A DNA stretch of 19,636 nucleotides from an uncultured Muribaculaceae bacterium (GTDB lineage Bacteria; Bacteroidota; Bacteroidia; Bacteroidales; Muribaculaceae): assembly GCA_947178235.1 (NCBI GenBank), contig CAMWXQ010000004.1, forward strand, positions 1 through 19,636, in the 5' to 3' direction. Position 1 is the stretch's first letter. Every line of letters starts with the position of its first letter. The position numbers and the translations under genes were made by a program. Positions 7,010 through 15,600 of the stretch are shown here, piece by piece. The notes under the pieces were generated by a model, which was not told the origin of the DNA, searched no databases, and worked only from the letters and a program-made list of their open reading frames with translations.

Positions 7010-8404
7010 ATGGATTTTCTTGACCGCAAAGAGGAACTGGCCGAGCTGAGAAGAGTGTTGAACCCCGATATTCCTCCACGGTTTGTGGTTGTGTTCGGGC
7101 GCCGCCGATTGGGCAAATCGACCCTCGTCAAAAAGGTGCTCGAAAAGAAGGATATATACTATATGGCGGGAGACTTTGTGGAGACGGTCCAAAGGGATAT
7201 GCTCAAAGAGCAGCTCGCCGAGAAGTTTCCAGAGATTGCACTCGGGGAGTACCATGATTGGGAAGATCTTCTGAAAATGCTCAATGCTTTGGCCGACAAA
7301 CAATTCACGCTCTGTTTGGATGAGTTTCCGTATATGGTCAAACATTCGCCCGAACTGCCGTCGGTGATTCAGCGATTGGTGGACTCAAAGACGCTGAAGT
7401 TCAATCTTATAATCTGTGGCAGTTCCCAACGGATGATGCAGAATATGATTCTCTCTCAGTCCGAGCCGTTGTATGGCCGCGCCCAGGCCATAATTGATGT
7501 CAGACCGATACCGATCTCGTATCTGCAAGAGGGATTGCATCTCGATCCGATCGCCACGGTCGAGGAGTATAGCGTTTGGGGTGGTGTCCCGCGCTACTGG
7601 GAGCTACGCGAGGAGTACGGATCCCTCCGCGAGGCCATCATCGGTACAATGATGGGGCCGACTGCCGTATTGAATGATGAGCCCAAGCGCTTGTTCCTCG
7701 ATGACATGGGGGCGACGGTCCAATCGGAATCACTCATGTCTGTCGTGGCTGCGGGGGCCAACCGCCTCTCTGAAATCGCCTCGCGCATGGGCCGCGAGGC
7801 CACGTCCCTGTCGGCTCCCATCGACCGACTTATTCAAATGAATTACCTGCGCCGCGAGATACCGTTCGGTGACAGTCCCAAGAAGTCCAAGAAGGGGATT
7901 TATCGCATCAATGACCCACTGATGGACTTCTACTATACATATATAATCCCGAATATGTCGAGCATAGGCCGTGGGCGCAATGGCTTCGTGTTGGATCAGA
8001 TTGAGAATAGCTTTTCGGAGTACGTCGGTCGCCACTGGGAGCATTTGTGCCGTGAGGCTGTGAGTGGCAACAAAGCCTTCGGCCAACGCTGGGGCGAGTC
8101 ATCACGATGGTGGGGAACGGTGAAAAATGATGGCGGATTCAGAGAAATGGAGTTTGACGTGATGGCCGAATCCGCCGACAAGAAGGCCTTGCTTGTGGGT
8201 GAATGTAAGTGGACCAATCCCGAAATTGCCTCGGAGCTGCATCGTAAACTTGTCGAGAAGGCCGCGGCCCTGCCATTCGCGAAGGATAAGGAGATTGTAC
8301 CCGTGCTCTTTCTCAAAAACCGACCCAAGGATGAAGGCCTTGTCTCCGGAATCAACATACTTTATCCCGAAGACATTGTCAGAATGGCATACGGAGAGCA
8401 ATAA
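7010..8404 (+). CDS. AAA-type ATP-binding protein of the ATPase_2/DUF234 type with a PD-(D/E)XK-like C-terminus
   Basis: From the ATG at 7010 it encodes 464 residues; a TTG in frame at 6980 would add 10 residues but lies inside the left repeat. The ATPase domain has Walker A GRRRLGKST (30-38), Walker B TLCLDEF (Asp104, Glu105), a sensor-like ICGSS (135-139) and the family motifs LYGRAQ (154-159) and GGVPRYW (191-197). A winged-helix-like region follows (about 240-290). The C-terminal DUF234 region has EFD (381-383) then LLVGECKW (394-401), the spacing of a PD-(D/E)XK nuclease core, with Asp383, Glu398 and Lys400 as candidate catalytic residues. Such ATPases are common and often multicopy in Bacteroidales and archaea, and their function is not established. 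By eye the gene is more AT-rich than its neighbours. Inverted palindromes flank it exactly, suggesting an acquired or self-regulating unit. Confidence 0.92.
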   Translation: MDFLDRKEELAELRRVLNPDIPPRFVVVFGRRRLGKSTLVKKVLEKKDIYYMAGDFVETVQRDMLKEQLAEKFPEIALGEYHDWEDLLKMLNALADKQFTLCLDEFPYMVKHSPELPSVIQRLVDSKTLKFNLIICGSSQRMMQNMILSQSEPLYGRAQAIIDVRPIPISYLQEGLHLDPIATVEEYSVWGGVPRYWELREEYGSLREAIIGTMMGPTAVLNDEPKRLFLDDMGATVQSESLMSVVAAGANRLSEIASRMGREATSLSAPIDRLIQMNYLRREIPFGDSPKKSKKGIYRINDPLMDFYYTYIIPNMSSIGRGRNGFVLDQIENSFSEYVGRHWEHLCREAVSGNKAFGQRWGESSRWWGTVKNDGGFREMEFDVMAESADKKALLVGECKWTNPEIASELHRKLVEKAAALPFAKDKEIVPVLFLKNRPKDEGLVSGINILYPEDIVRMAYGEQ

Positions 8405-8409
8405 GAGGA

Positions 8410-8446
8410 ATTATGTTTCAGAAAAATTATTTTTCCGAAACATAAT
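8410..8446 (-). repeat. Right 37-bp near-palindromic inverted repeat of the ATPase unit
   Basis: This copy starts 5 bases past the ATPase stop codon. It is the better palindrome: the arms ATTATGTTTCAGAAAAAT and ATTTTTCCGAAACATAAT around a central T pair at 17 of 18 positions. In place of the left copy's TATTTTTG it carries TATGTTTC, so it lacks the promoter box. It lies 13 bases from the end of xseA. It could also act as a transcript-end hairpin for the two converging genes (xseA and the ATPase), since T and A runs flank it. Confidence 0.85.
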
Positions 8447-8459
8447 TTTTGTCGCGGGG

Positions 8460-9818
8460 TCAGAGGACTGTTGAGGTGACGGTGCCGTCGGCGAGGGTGG
8501 TGGTGAGGATTGTGCCCGCGGGGAGGTCGGCGGCTGAGGTGACGGCGTGGCCGTCGGCGCGGGTGATGGAGTAGCCGCGTGCAAGGGTGGCCTGGGGGGA
8601 GAGGACGCTGAGGAGGGCGCCGAGGGTGTCGAGGCGTGCGCGGCGGCGTTCGATGACGCCGTCGGAGAGGGTGGTGAGACGTGTTTCGAGCGTGGCGAGA
8701 TGTTCGCGCTGTGGTCCTATGCGGCGTGTGACGAGGGCCGAGAGACGCGATGGTATCGCGGCGAGTGCCGTCAGGCGCGGGCCGATGACCCTCGCGGGTA
8801 CTGATCCGAGCCATACGGCCGTAGAGTCGAGATGTGCACGATGCTCGCGGATAATCGCGTGCGGGAGGTGTTCGAGCTGCTGCCCGTAGCGGGCGAGCAG
8901 TTCGCGGTCAGCCCCGAGCATGGCGGTGGCGGTGCGGTGGATGGCCGATGCAAGGGCATCGAGGCGGCCGAGCATCTCGACGCCGCGGTCGATGAGCCAT
9001 TCGGCGGCTGCCGTCGGGGTCTTGACGCGCATATTGGCCACATAGTCGAGGACGGTGACGTCGCGCTCGTGGCCGATGCCGATGATGACGGGTATCGGGA
9101 ACTGGGCGATGTTGGCCGCGAGGTTGTAGTCCTCGAACGCCGCGAGGTCCGACGTGGCACCGCCGCCGCGGATGATGACCACGCAGTCCCACGCATCAGC
9201 CTCAGCGCCGATCTCTTCGAGTGCCGAGATGATGGACGGCGCGCAGTTCTCACCTTGGAGCACGGCGGGGAAGAGCCGTGCCTCGAAGCGGATCCGTGCA
9301 GGGTTGTTGAGCAGCGAGTGGATGAAGTCGCCGTACCCCGCTGCCCCCGGGGCCGAAATCACCGCGATGCGCTGGGCCACTGTGGGCCACTCCAACTCGC
9401 GGTTGAGGGTCAGCATCCCCTCGGCTTTGAGGCGATTGAGTATTTCGAGGCGGTGGCGCAGGAGATCCCCCATCGTATATGACGGGTCTACCGCCGTGAC
9501 GTTGAGCGACAGGCCGTAGGCAGGGTGGAACGAGGCCGAGACATATACCATAACCTTCATCCCCGAAGCGAGCCGTTGTCCTGTCGCCTCCTCGAAGGCC
9601 GCGTCGATGCGTGGCAGCACGCTGCGCCATATATTGGCGCGCATCTTGGCCTCCACCGCCCCTGTCAGCGGATTCTTCTGCACGAGTTCGAGGTAGCAGT
9701 GGCCGCCGTTGCGGCGCACATCCGACGTCTCGGCCGTCACCCACTCGCCGCTCAGCTCCGGCTCGCAGTTCACGACCGCCGCAATCCGCTCAGCAAATTC
9801 TTTCAGCGTAAGGGACAT
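8460..9818 (-). CDS. xseA: Exodeoxyribonuclease VII large subunit
   Basis: This encodes 452 residues, the expected length. It has an N-terminal OB-fold DNA-binding domain (about 1-112, SGEWVTAETSDVRRNGGHCYLEL) and a nuclease core with PGAAGYGDF (157-165), IIRGGGATSDLAAFED (215-230), IGIGHERDVTVLDYVANMR (246-264) and TPTAAAE (267-273). A long helical, probably coiled-coil region (about 280-400) and a C-terminal beta segment with LARGYSITR follow. The complex degrades single-stranded DNA from both ends in repair and recombination. It follows birA by 30 bases as the last gene of the porW-porX-tsaE-birA-xseA run. The small-subunit gene xseB, often next to xseA, is not found: downstream is the right palindrome of the ATPase unit. 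Confidence 0.97.
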   Translation of the reverse strand: MSLTLKEFAERIAAVVNCEPELSGEWVTAETSDVRRNGGHCYLELVQKNPLTGAVEAKMRANIWRSVLPRIDAAFEEATGQRLASGMKVMVYVSASFHPAYGLSLNVTAVDPSYTMGDLLRHRLEILNRLKAEGMLTLNRELEWPTVAQRIAVISAPGAAGYGDFIHSLLNNPARIRFEARLFPAVLQGENCAPSIISALEEIGAEADAWDCVVIIRGGGATSDLAAFEDYNLAANIAQFPIPVIIGIGHERDVTVLDYVANMRVKTPTAAAEWLIDRGVEMLGRLDALASAIHRTATAMLGADRELLARYGQQLEHLPHAIIREHRAHLDSTAVWLGSVPARVIGPRLTALAAIPSRLSALVTRRIGPQREHLATLETRLTTLSDGVIERRRARLDTLGALLSVLSPQATLARGYSITRADGHAVTSAADLPAGTILTTTLADGTVTSTVL

Positions 9819-9848
9819 AGGGATTTATCTTGATGGTTGAATGGGTGA

Positions 9849-10580
9849 TTATATCACAAACGTTATTTCTTTTATAGCGTAGGTGCGGGGGGTGGAGGTG
9901 TCGTCGAGGAGGGTGATGTGGCCGGTGGGGGCGACGCTGAGGATGCGGGCGGTCATGGGGATGGAGCCTCGGGTGTGGTCGATGTATGGGTGCATCCCCG
10001 AGCGGCGCCAGAGTGTGGCACAGTATCTGTCGTTGAGCCCGAGGGGAGCTTCCATCAGGCGGAGTATGCTTTCCTGTATCTCGGCGAGGAGGGGTTCGAG
10101 GGGGGTCTCGCCGCCAGTGAGCTGCCACATCGACACGGGGTTGGGTGCGTCGGAGCGGAAGATGCGCTGATTGACATTGACACCGATCCCGGCCACGGAG
10201 CGTACAATCTCGCGCCCCGCGAGGGTGTTCTCGATGAGGATCCCGCAGATCTTGCGGTCGCCGGCATATATGTCGTTGGGCCACTTGACCGTAATCTCCT
10301 CTCCCGGGATGTGGCGGGCGAGCACGTCGGCGACGCCGAGGGCCACGGCCTCGGAGACGGCGAACTGCGCGGCGGCGTCGATCCCCTCGGGGCGGAGCAT
10401 CATCGAGAAGGTGAGATTCTGTCCCGGCTCGGCCTCCCACGAGTTGCCGCGCTGTCCGCGCCCCGCTGTCTGGGCAACGGCGCGTACCACGGCCCCGTGG
10501 GGCAGATCGGCGCCCTCGGTGGTCATCCACGTGTTGGTCGACCCGACGGTGGGGAGGGTTATGACCGGCGCAGTGGTCAC
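9849..10580 (-). CDS. birA: Biotin--[acetyl-CoA-carboxylase] ligase, without HTH domain
   Basis: A GTG start at 10580 overlaps the tsaE stop as GTGA and gives 243 residues. The frame stays open further upstream to 10715, but that part is the antisense of tsaE and reads as arginine- and proline-rich nonsense. Motifs: STNTW near the start, biotinyl-AMP loop GRGQRGNSW (40-48), VKWPNDIY (98-105), KICGILIE (110-117) and GIGVNVN (131-137), with a C-terminal SH3-like segment (GHITLLDD). It activates biotin with ATP and attaches it to the biotin carboxyl carrier protein. There is no N-terminal helix-turn-helix, so it is a monofunctional ligase and not a repressor of biotin genes. It is coupled to tsaE upstream and followed by xseA. 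Confidence 0.95.
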   Translation of the reverse strand: MTTAPVITLPTVGSTNTWMTTEGADLPHGAVVRAVAQTAGRGQRGNSWEAEPGQNLTFSMMLRPEGIDAAAQFAVSEAVALGVADVLARHIPGEEITVKWPNDIYAGDRKICGILIENTLAGREIVRSVAGIGVNVNQRIFRSDAPNPVSMWQLTGGETPLEPLLAEIQESILRLMEAPLGLNDRYCATLWRRSGMHPYIDHTRGSIPMTARILSVAPTGHITLLDDTSTPRTYAIKEITFVI

Positions 10581-11053
10581 TCGGCCCCCTCCTCTTCCTC
10601 TGTCTCCTCGTCTGGGAGGTTGGTGAGGGTCATGAGGCGGCTTCCGTCGGGCTCCTCGGTGATGGTGACGGTGACGGTGTCGTCGGGCAGGATGTCGGCG
10701 ATGCGGTCGGGCCACTCGATGAGGCAGAGCGCACCCGATTCGAGGTAGTCCTCGACACCGATGTCGAAGGCCTGTTCGAGGTTTTCGAGGCGGTAGAGGT
10801 CAAAGTGGTAGATCAGCTCCGCCGTCTCGTCCGAGCGATACTCATTGATGATGGCGAATGTGGGCGACGATGTGGCCTCCTCCTCGGGTACGCCGAGCTC
10901 GCGGGCGAGGGCATTGATGAATGTGGTCTTCCCGGCGCCCATCTCGCCCTCGAAGGCGAAGACAGTGGCCCAGGACATGAGGGAGGCAAACTCGGCGGCT
11001 GCCGCGGGCAGGGCGTCGAGCGACGGGATTCGGATTGTGGCTGTACGGCTCAT
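10577..11053 (-). CDS. tsaE: tRNA threonylcarbamoyladenosine biosynthesis ATPase TsaE
   Basis: This encodes 158 residues. Walker A GEMGAGKTT spans 36-44, the switch SPTF 63-66, and HFDLYRL 83-89 is followed by LIEWPDRI (111-118), all TsaE signatures. TsaE works with TsaB and TsaD to form the t6A modification at position 37 of tRNAs reading ANN codons. The C-terminus has an acidic tail (DEETEEEEGAE) of no known role. The ATG overlaps the porX-like stop by 4 bases (ATGA), and its own stop overlaps the birA GTG by 4, so the three genes are translationally coupled. Confidence 0.97.
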   Translation of the reverse strand: MSRTATIRIPSLDALPAAAAEFASLMSWATVFAFEGEMGAGKTTFINALARELGVPEEEATSSPTFAIINEYRSDETAELIYHFDLYRLENLEQAFDIGVEDYLESGALCLIEWPDRIADILPDDTVTVTITEEPDGSRLMTLTNLPDEETEEEEGAE

Positions 11054-12597
11054 AGGCTCTTCGGTGTCAGTGTGATGAGGGGGACGAGCATCTCCTGCAT
11101 CGAAATGCCTCCGTGCTGGAAGGTGCCGTCGTAGTATTGTACATAGTGGTTGTAGTTGTTGGGATAGGCGAAGAAGTCGCGCTCTGTCGCGAAGATATAT
11201 GCGCTCGATACGTTCGGCGACGGGAGGCCGAAGCGCTGTGGCGCCTTGATCTCATAGACCTCGCGGTTGTTGTAGGCGAGGTTCTTGCCCACCTTGTAGC
11301 GCAGGTTGGTGTTGGTGTTCTTGTCTCCGACGACCTTCACGGGACGGTCGACGCGGATGGTGCCGTGGTCGGTGGTGAGTACGATCCTGTAACCCTTGGC
11401 GGCGATGCGGCGGAATATCTCGATGGCAGGGGAGTGGCGGAACCACGACTCGGTGAGCGAGCGGTAGGCCGCATCGGTCGCCGCGAGCTCGCGTATCATC
11501 CTCGACTCGGTACGCGCGTGCGAGAGCATGTCGATGAAGTTGAACACCACGACGTTGAGGTCATTGTCGAGTAGGTTCGAGAACTCGCGCAGCATTTTCT
11601 CGCCGGCGGTCGAGTCATTGATCTTTGTGTACGAGAACCGGCAGCGGCGGCGGTAGCGGTCGAACTGCGTGGCAATCAGCGGCGACTCGTTGAGGTTCTT
11701 CCCCTCGGGCGAGTCCTCGTCCACCCACAGCTCTGGGAACATCCGTGCGATGTCGAGCGGCATGAGCCCCGAGAAGATGGCATTGCGGGCATATTGCGTG
11801 GCCGTAGGGAGGATAGAGGTGTAGAGCTCCTCCTTCATCGTGAAGATGTCGGTGAGCAGCGGCTTCACGGCCATCCACTGGTCGAGGCGGAAGTTGTCGA
11901 TGAGGATGAAGAAAACCTTCTCGCCCGCGTCGAGCAGGGGGAAGACGCTCTCCTTGAACACCCTCGGCGACATCAGTGGCCCCTCGCCCGACGGCGCGGT
12001 GACCCACTCCTCGTAGTGGCGGCGCACAAACTTGGTGAAGGCCGTGTTGGCCTCGTTGCGCTGCATGGCCAGGAGGTCGTCCATAGAGGTGTCGGCCCCG
12101 GCGAGCTGCATTTCCCAATGGGTGAGCAGGCGGTATAGCTCCATCCAGTCGGCGAGCGAGGCGGCTGAACCGATCATCCCCGATATGCGCCCGAACTCCT
12201 GTCGGTAGTCGGTGGAGGCCTGTTGGCTCACGAGCTCGTCGGAGTGCAGGTTCTTCTTGATCGAGGACAGTATCTGGCGGGGGTTGACGGGCTTGATGAG
12301 GTAGTCGGCGATCTTGCTGCCGAGGGCCTGGTCCATGATGTTCTCCTCCTCGCTCTTGGTGATCATGATCACCGGGATGTGGGGCTTGGCCATCTTGATG
12401 CGCGAGAGGGTTTCCAGGCCTGTGAGGCCGGGCATGTTCTCGTCGAGGATGATCAGGTCATACTCCTTGTTCCCGACCATTTCGAGCGCGTCGGCGCCGC
12501 TGCATGCGGTCTCCACGTCGTACCCTTTGGTTTGGAGGAACATTATATGTGGTTTGAGCAGGTCGATTTCGTCATCGGCCCAGAGGATTACGGGCAT
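11050..12597 (-). CDS. porX: PorX-like response regulator with PglZ (alkaline phosphatase superfamily) domain
   Basis: This encodes 515 residues. The receiver domain (1-120) has Asp8/Asp9, phospho-acceptor Asp52 in ILDENMPG, Thr80 and Lys102 in LIKP. After a helical linker (about 120-220) comes a PglZ domain with candidate metal-site residues Asp234 in LIDNFR, Asp356/His360 in FIDMLSH, Asp410/His411 in TTDHG and His495 in QHGG; Thr265/Thr267 may include the nucleophile. In Porphyromonas gingivalis, PorX is a zinc phosphodiesterase and regulator of the type IX secretion system, working with the kinase PorY and sigma factor SigP. Similar proteins also occur in Bacteroidales without that system, so the symbol marks homology, not proven role. 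It follows the porW-like gene by 20 bases and overlaps tsaE by 4. No histidine kinase is adjacent. Confidence 0.93.
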   Translation of the reverse strand: MPVILWADDEIDLLKPHIMFLQTKGYDVETACSGADALEMVGNKEYDLIILDENMPGLTGLETLSRIKMAKPHIPVIMITKSEEENIMDQALGSKIADYLIKPVNPRQILSSIKKNLHSDELVSQQASTDYRQEFGRISGMIGSAASLADWMELYRLLTHWEMQLAGADTSMDDLLAMQRNEANTAFTKFVRRHYEEWVTAPSGEGPLMSPRVFKESVFPLLDAGEKVFFILIDNFRLDQWMAVKPLLTDIFTMKEELYTSILPTATQYARNAIFSGLMPLDIARMFPELWVDEDSPEGKNLNESPLIATQFDRYRRRCRFSYTKINDSTAGEKMLREFSNLLDNDLNVVVFNFIDMLSHARTESRMIRELAATDAAYRSLTESWFRHSPAIEIFRRIAAKGYRIVLTTDHGTIRVDRPVKVVGDKNTNTNLRYKVGKNLAYNNREVYEIKAPQRFGLPSPNVSSAYIFATERDFFAYPNNYNHYVQYYDGTFQHGGISMQEMLVPLITLTPKSL

Positions 12598-12617
12598 ATT
12601 GGGGTATTTGGGTTGGG

Positions 12618-15600
12618 TTAATCGTCTTCGTCTCCCTCAGATCCGATGGGATAGTCGGGGAATGGGACCGCGACGGGCGCTTTCGCAGACGGAGCGGGGG
12701 TAGGAGTAGGCGCAGGGACAGGAACGGGCTCGGGAGCGGCAGGCTCTCGTACGGGCTCGAGTTGTATGGGCACGGGCTCTTTGGCGGGCTCGGGCTCTTT
12801 GACGGGTTCGGGCTCGGGTGCCTCGGGCTCTTCCGCGGTGGTCTGCGGCTCTGCCTTCTGGGCCTCAGGCTCAGCGACGGGGGTGTCTGCCTCAGTCTCC
12901 TCAGTCTCTTCGGGGAGAGTGTCATACATCTCTTCGGCCGAGGGGTACTCCTCGGGGGGCAGAACGCTCTCGTGGGTGTCGCGGATGCTTTCCTCACCCA
13001 CAAACTTGAAGTAGTCGTCGAACGAACCCCCGCCGCGGAGCAGCAGGTCGAAGTTGTCCTTCGAGATCTCCACGGGACGCACCCCTGCGGGGAGCGCGAA
13101 GGCTCCGTCGCGGCCGAGAAGCTGACGGTAGTGGGCCAGTTCGCGGTTGTTGGCGAATCCCTTTATTATGAGCAGTCCGAGCGGGCCGAAACTCATCGGT
13201 TCGAGGTCGAAGTCGCGCACGAGGTAGGTCGAGAAGTTGTGGCGGGCGACCTCGTAGAGGAGTTGGTTGGGATTGATGAGGTCGGTGGAGAAGAGCAGCA
13301 CGAGGTAGTGCGGGGAGTCGGGTTCGAGGACAAATTCGAGCGGCGTGCCGTCGCCCGCGACTGCGGTCGAGTCGCCGGTCAGACGGATGTCCCAGAGCAT
13401 ACTGCGCTGATTGGAGCCAGTCGAGTGTATCTCGCGGCCCTTCCCGATGCCAGTGAGCCACGCCGAGGCCAGGGGGGTGAGGTCGGTCGAGGGATAGCGT
13501 TCGAGCAGCTCGCGGATGGTCGAGGCAAACTGGTCGTGGCGGTTCTCGGTCACATAGGCGAGGGCGTCGAGGAACATGAAGCGCGGGATGAGGGGCGACA
13601 TCGGGTAGAGCCCGTTGATTTCGCGGTACGCCTCGTGGACCTCGGCGTTGCGGTTGTCGAGATATGCGTCGTACGCCGCCTCGTACATCGCCTCCTGGCG
13701 TGTCTCCATCGTGCGGAGATTTTCGAGGTATGCGGGATCGGCCATGGCCTGGGCATACTTCGACTCTGGGAACTCGCTGAGTATGAGCGCGCGCCACTTC
13801 TCTGCCTCGGCTGTGCGTCCGAGGCGCATGTCGAGCAGGTAGCGGTTGTAGTAGACATCGAGGCGGTAGACATTGTCGGGGTAGCGGGTCATGAGGCGAT
13901 CCCACTCGGTCTCGGCGCCGCCGAAGTCCTCCATTTTGTCTTTGAGGATGAGGCCCTGGTTGTACAATCCCTCCTGGATCACCTCGTTGGCGGTGGCCTT
14001 CTCGGCGTCAGTCTTGGGTATCTGTTTGAGGTAGTATTCGGGATAGTGCGGGTCCTGCTCATGCTCGCGCGCCTGCTTGGTCTCCTCGTCTTCGAGGGGA
14101 TCTGGCTCGCCGTTCATATATGTGCCGTCCTCCGACTGCTCGTATGGGGCGTCACCCTCACCGCTGTCGAGCGAGAAGGTGGCCTTGTTGCGTCGGCGCC
14201 AGTCATCTTCGAGCTTGCGCGAGCCCCACCGCTTCTGGAACTCCGTGCGTCCGGCGTTGCGCGTGGCCGTGTTGTAGAAGTACCATGACTTGTCCGTATT
14301 CAGATTGAACTGCGACGGGGCATTGGAGCTTTGGAGATTGTTCCCCGCGGCCTCCTGCTCGGCCAGGTATTCCTCGCGGGCGGCATCCTCGGCCTCCTGC
14401 TTCTCGCGTTTTTTGAGGTCCTCGATTATTTTCTCGATTACGGCCATCTGCTCGGCCTCGGGGAGGGTCGAGAGGTGCAGGAGCGAGTCGTTGAGATGCA
14501 CGTTCTGGGCATACACGGCGAGCTCGTCGAGCACGTCGCTGCGGCGGCGCATGTCGGCATACCCAGGATAGGTCTGAGGCAGGGCGGCCACACCCTCCGA
14601 GTAGCAGGGCTGGGCCTTGTCATAGCGGCCGAGGTCATAGTACAGGCCGCCGAGCGTCACCTGGGATATGGCCTTGTCGATGCCGTTGCGGGTCGACTTG
14701 GCGGCGGCGAGCTCGTAGTTCTTGATTGCCTCGGTGGTGTCGCGGCGCGAGAGGTAGAGGTTGCCGATGGCATAATAGATTTGGTCGAGGTACTCCTTGT
14801 TCGAGCCGTAGCGGGTGAGGCGGCGCAGTGCCTTGACCTCAGGCTCGATGTCCGAGCCTTCGTAGACCTCGCTCTGTTTGATTCGGGCGTTGAGTTGGGC
14901 GCGATACGACGACCCTGCTGCCCCGCGGGCCTTGCCGTATGCCTTGTAGGCATCCGCCTTGCGCCCCTCCGAGGCATAGAGCTGTCCGAGGAGGAACCAA
15001 AGGCGCGGTTTCTGACCCCCCGAGGCATATTTCAGAGCCTGTTCGAGCATCGGTATGGCGCGGGCATATTCATGCTGACGCACGGCCACGTCGGCGGCGG
15101 TGAAGTAGTACAGCTCGCGCAGAGTATTGGTTTTCAGCGAGTCGACTTTGATGCGGTTGACGATTCCCTCGGCCTCGAATGTCCAGTCGAGTGCGCAGTA
15201 GCTTCGGGCCTGCCACAACTGGGCCTCCATGACCGTCGCGGGGAGCCACTTGAAGTGGCGCGAGACGTAATAGAACGTCGAGGCCGCCCCGAGGAAGTCG
15301 CCGTCCTGGTACTGGCTGCGCCCCATCATCATCCATGCGTTGTGCAGGAAGGGATTGTACTCCTCGCGTTTGAGCCATTCCTTGTATGCGGGGTCGTTCC
15401 CCTTGCCGGCCTTGCGCTTGGGGCGCTTCTTGATGCTGTGCAGTTGGATCGCCTTCTGGGCCTTCTCGATCGAGCGCGTGAATGAGCCCGTGGGCTGAGG
15501 CGCACCCTCGCGGCCTCGCGCCTCGGCGGGGTGCATCAGCAGCATGTCGGTGAAGTCATCCTCGTAGCCCCGCTCCATCTCTTTGAGCGTCTCCTTATAG

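Noticed and set aside
6949..8470. Target-site duplication flanking the ATPase unit
   Set aside because: The bases outside the two repeats share only a GTCG that is not at the repeat edge, and no clean direct repeat was found. No transposase is present.
10581..10715. N-terminal extension of birA up to an ATG at 10715
   Set aside because: The extra 45 residues are Arg/His/Pro-rich and lie fully within tsaE. The GTG at 10580 gives the coupled GTGA overlap and a natural BirA start.
12762..14288. 508-codon open frame on the plus strand inside the porW-like gene
   Set aside because: It is antisense to a well-supported TPR lipoprotein gene. Long open antisense frames are expected in GC-rich coding DNA, and the translation shows no domain and has biased Val/Gly/Glu composition.
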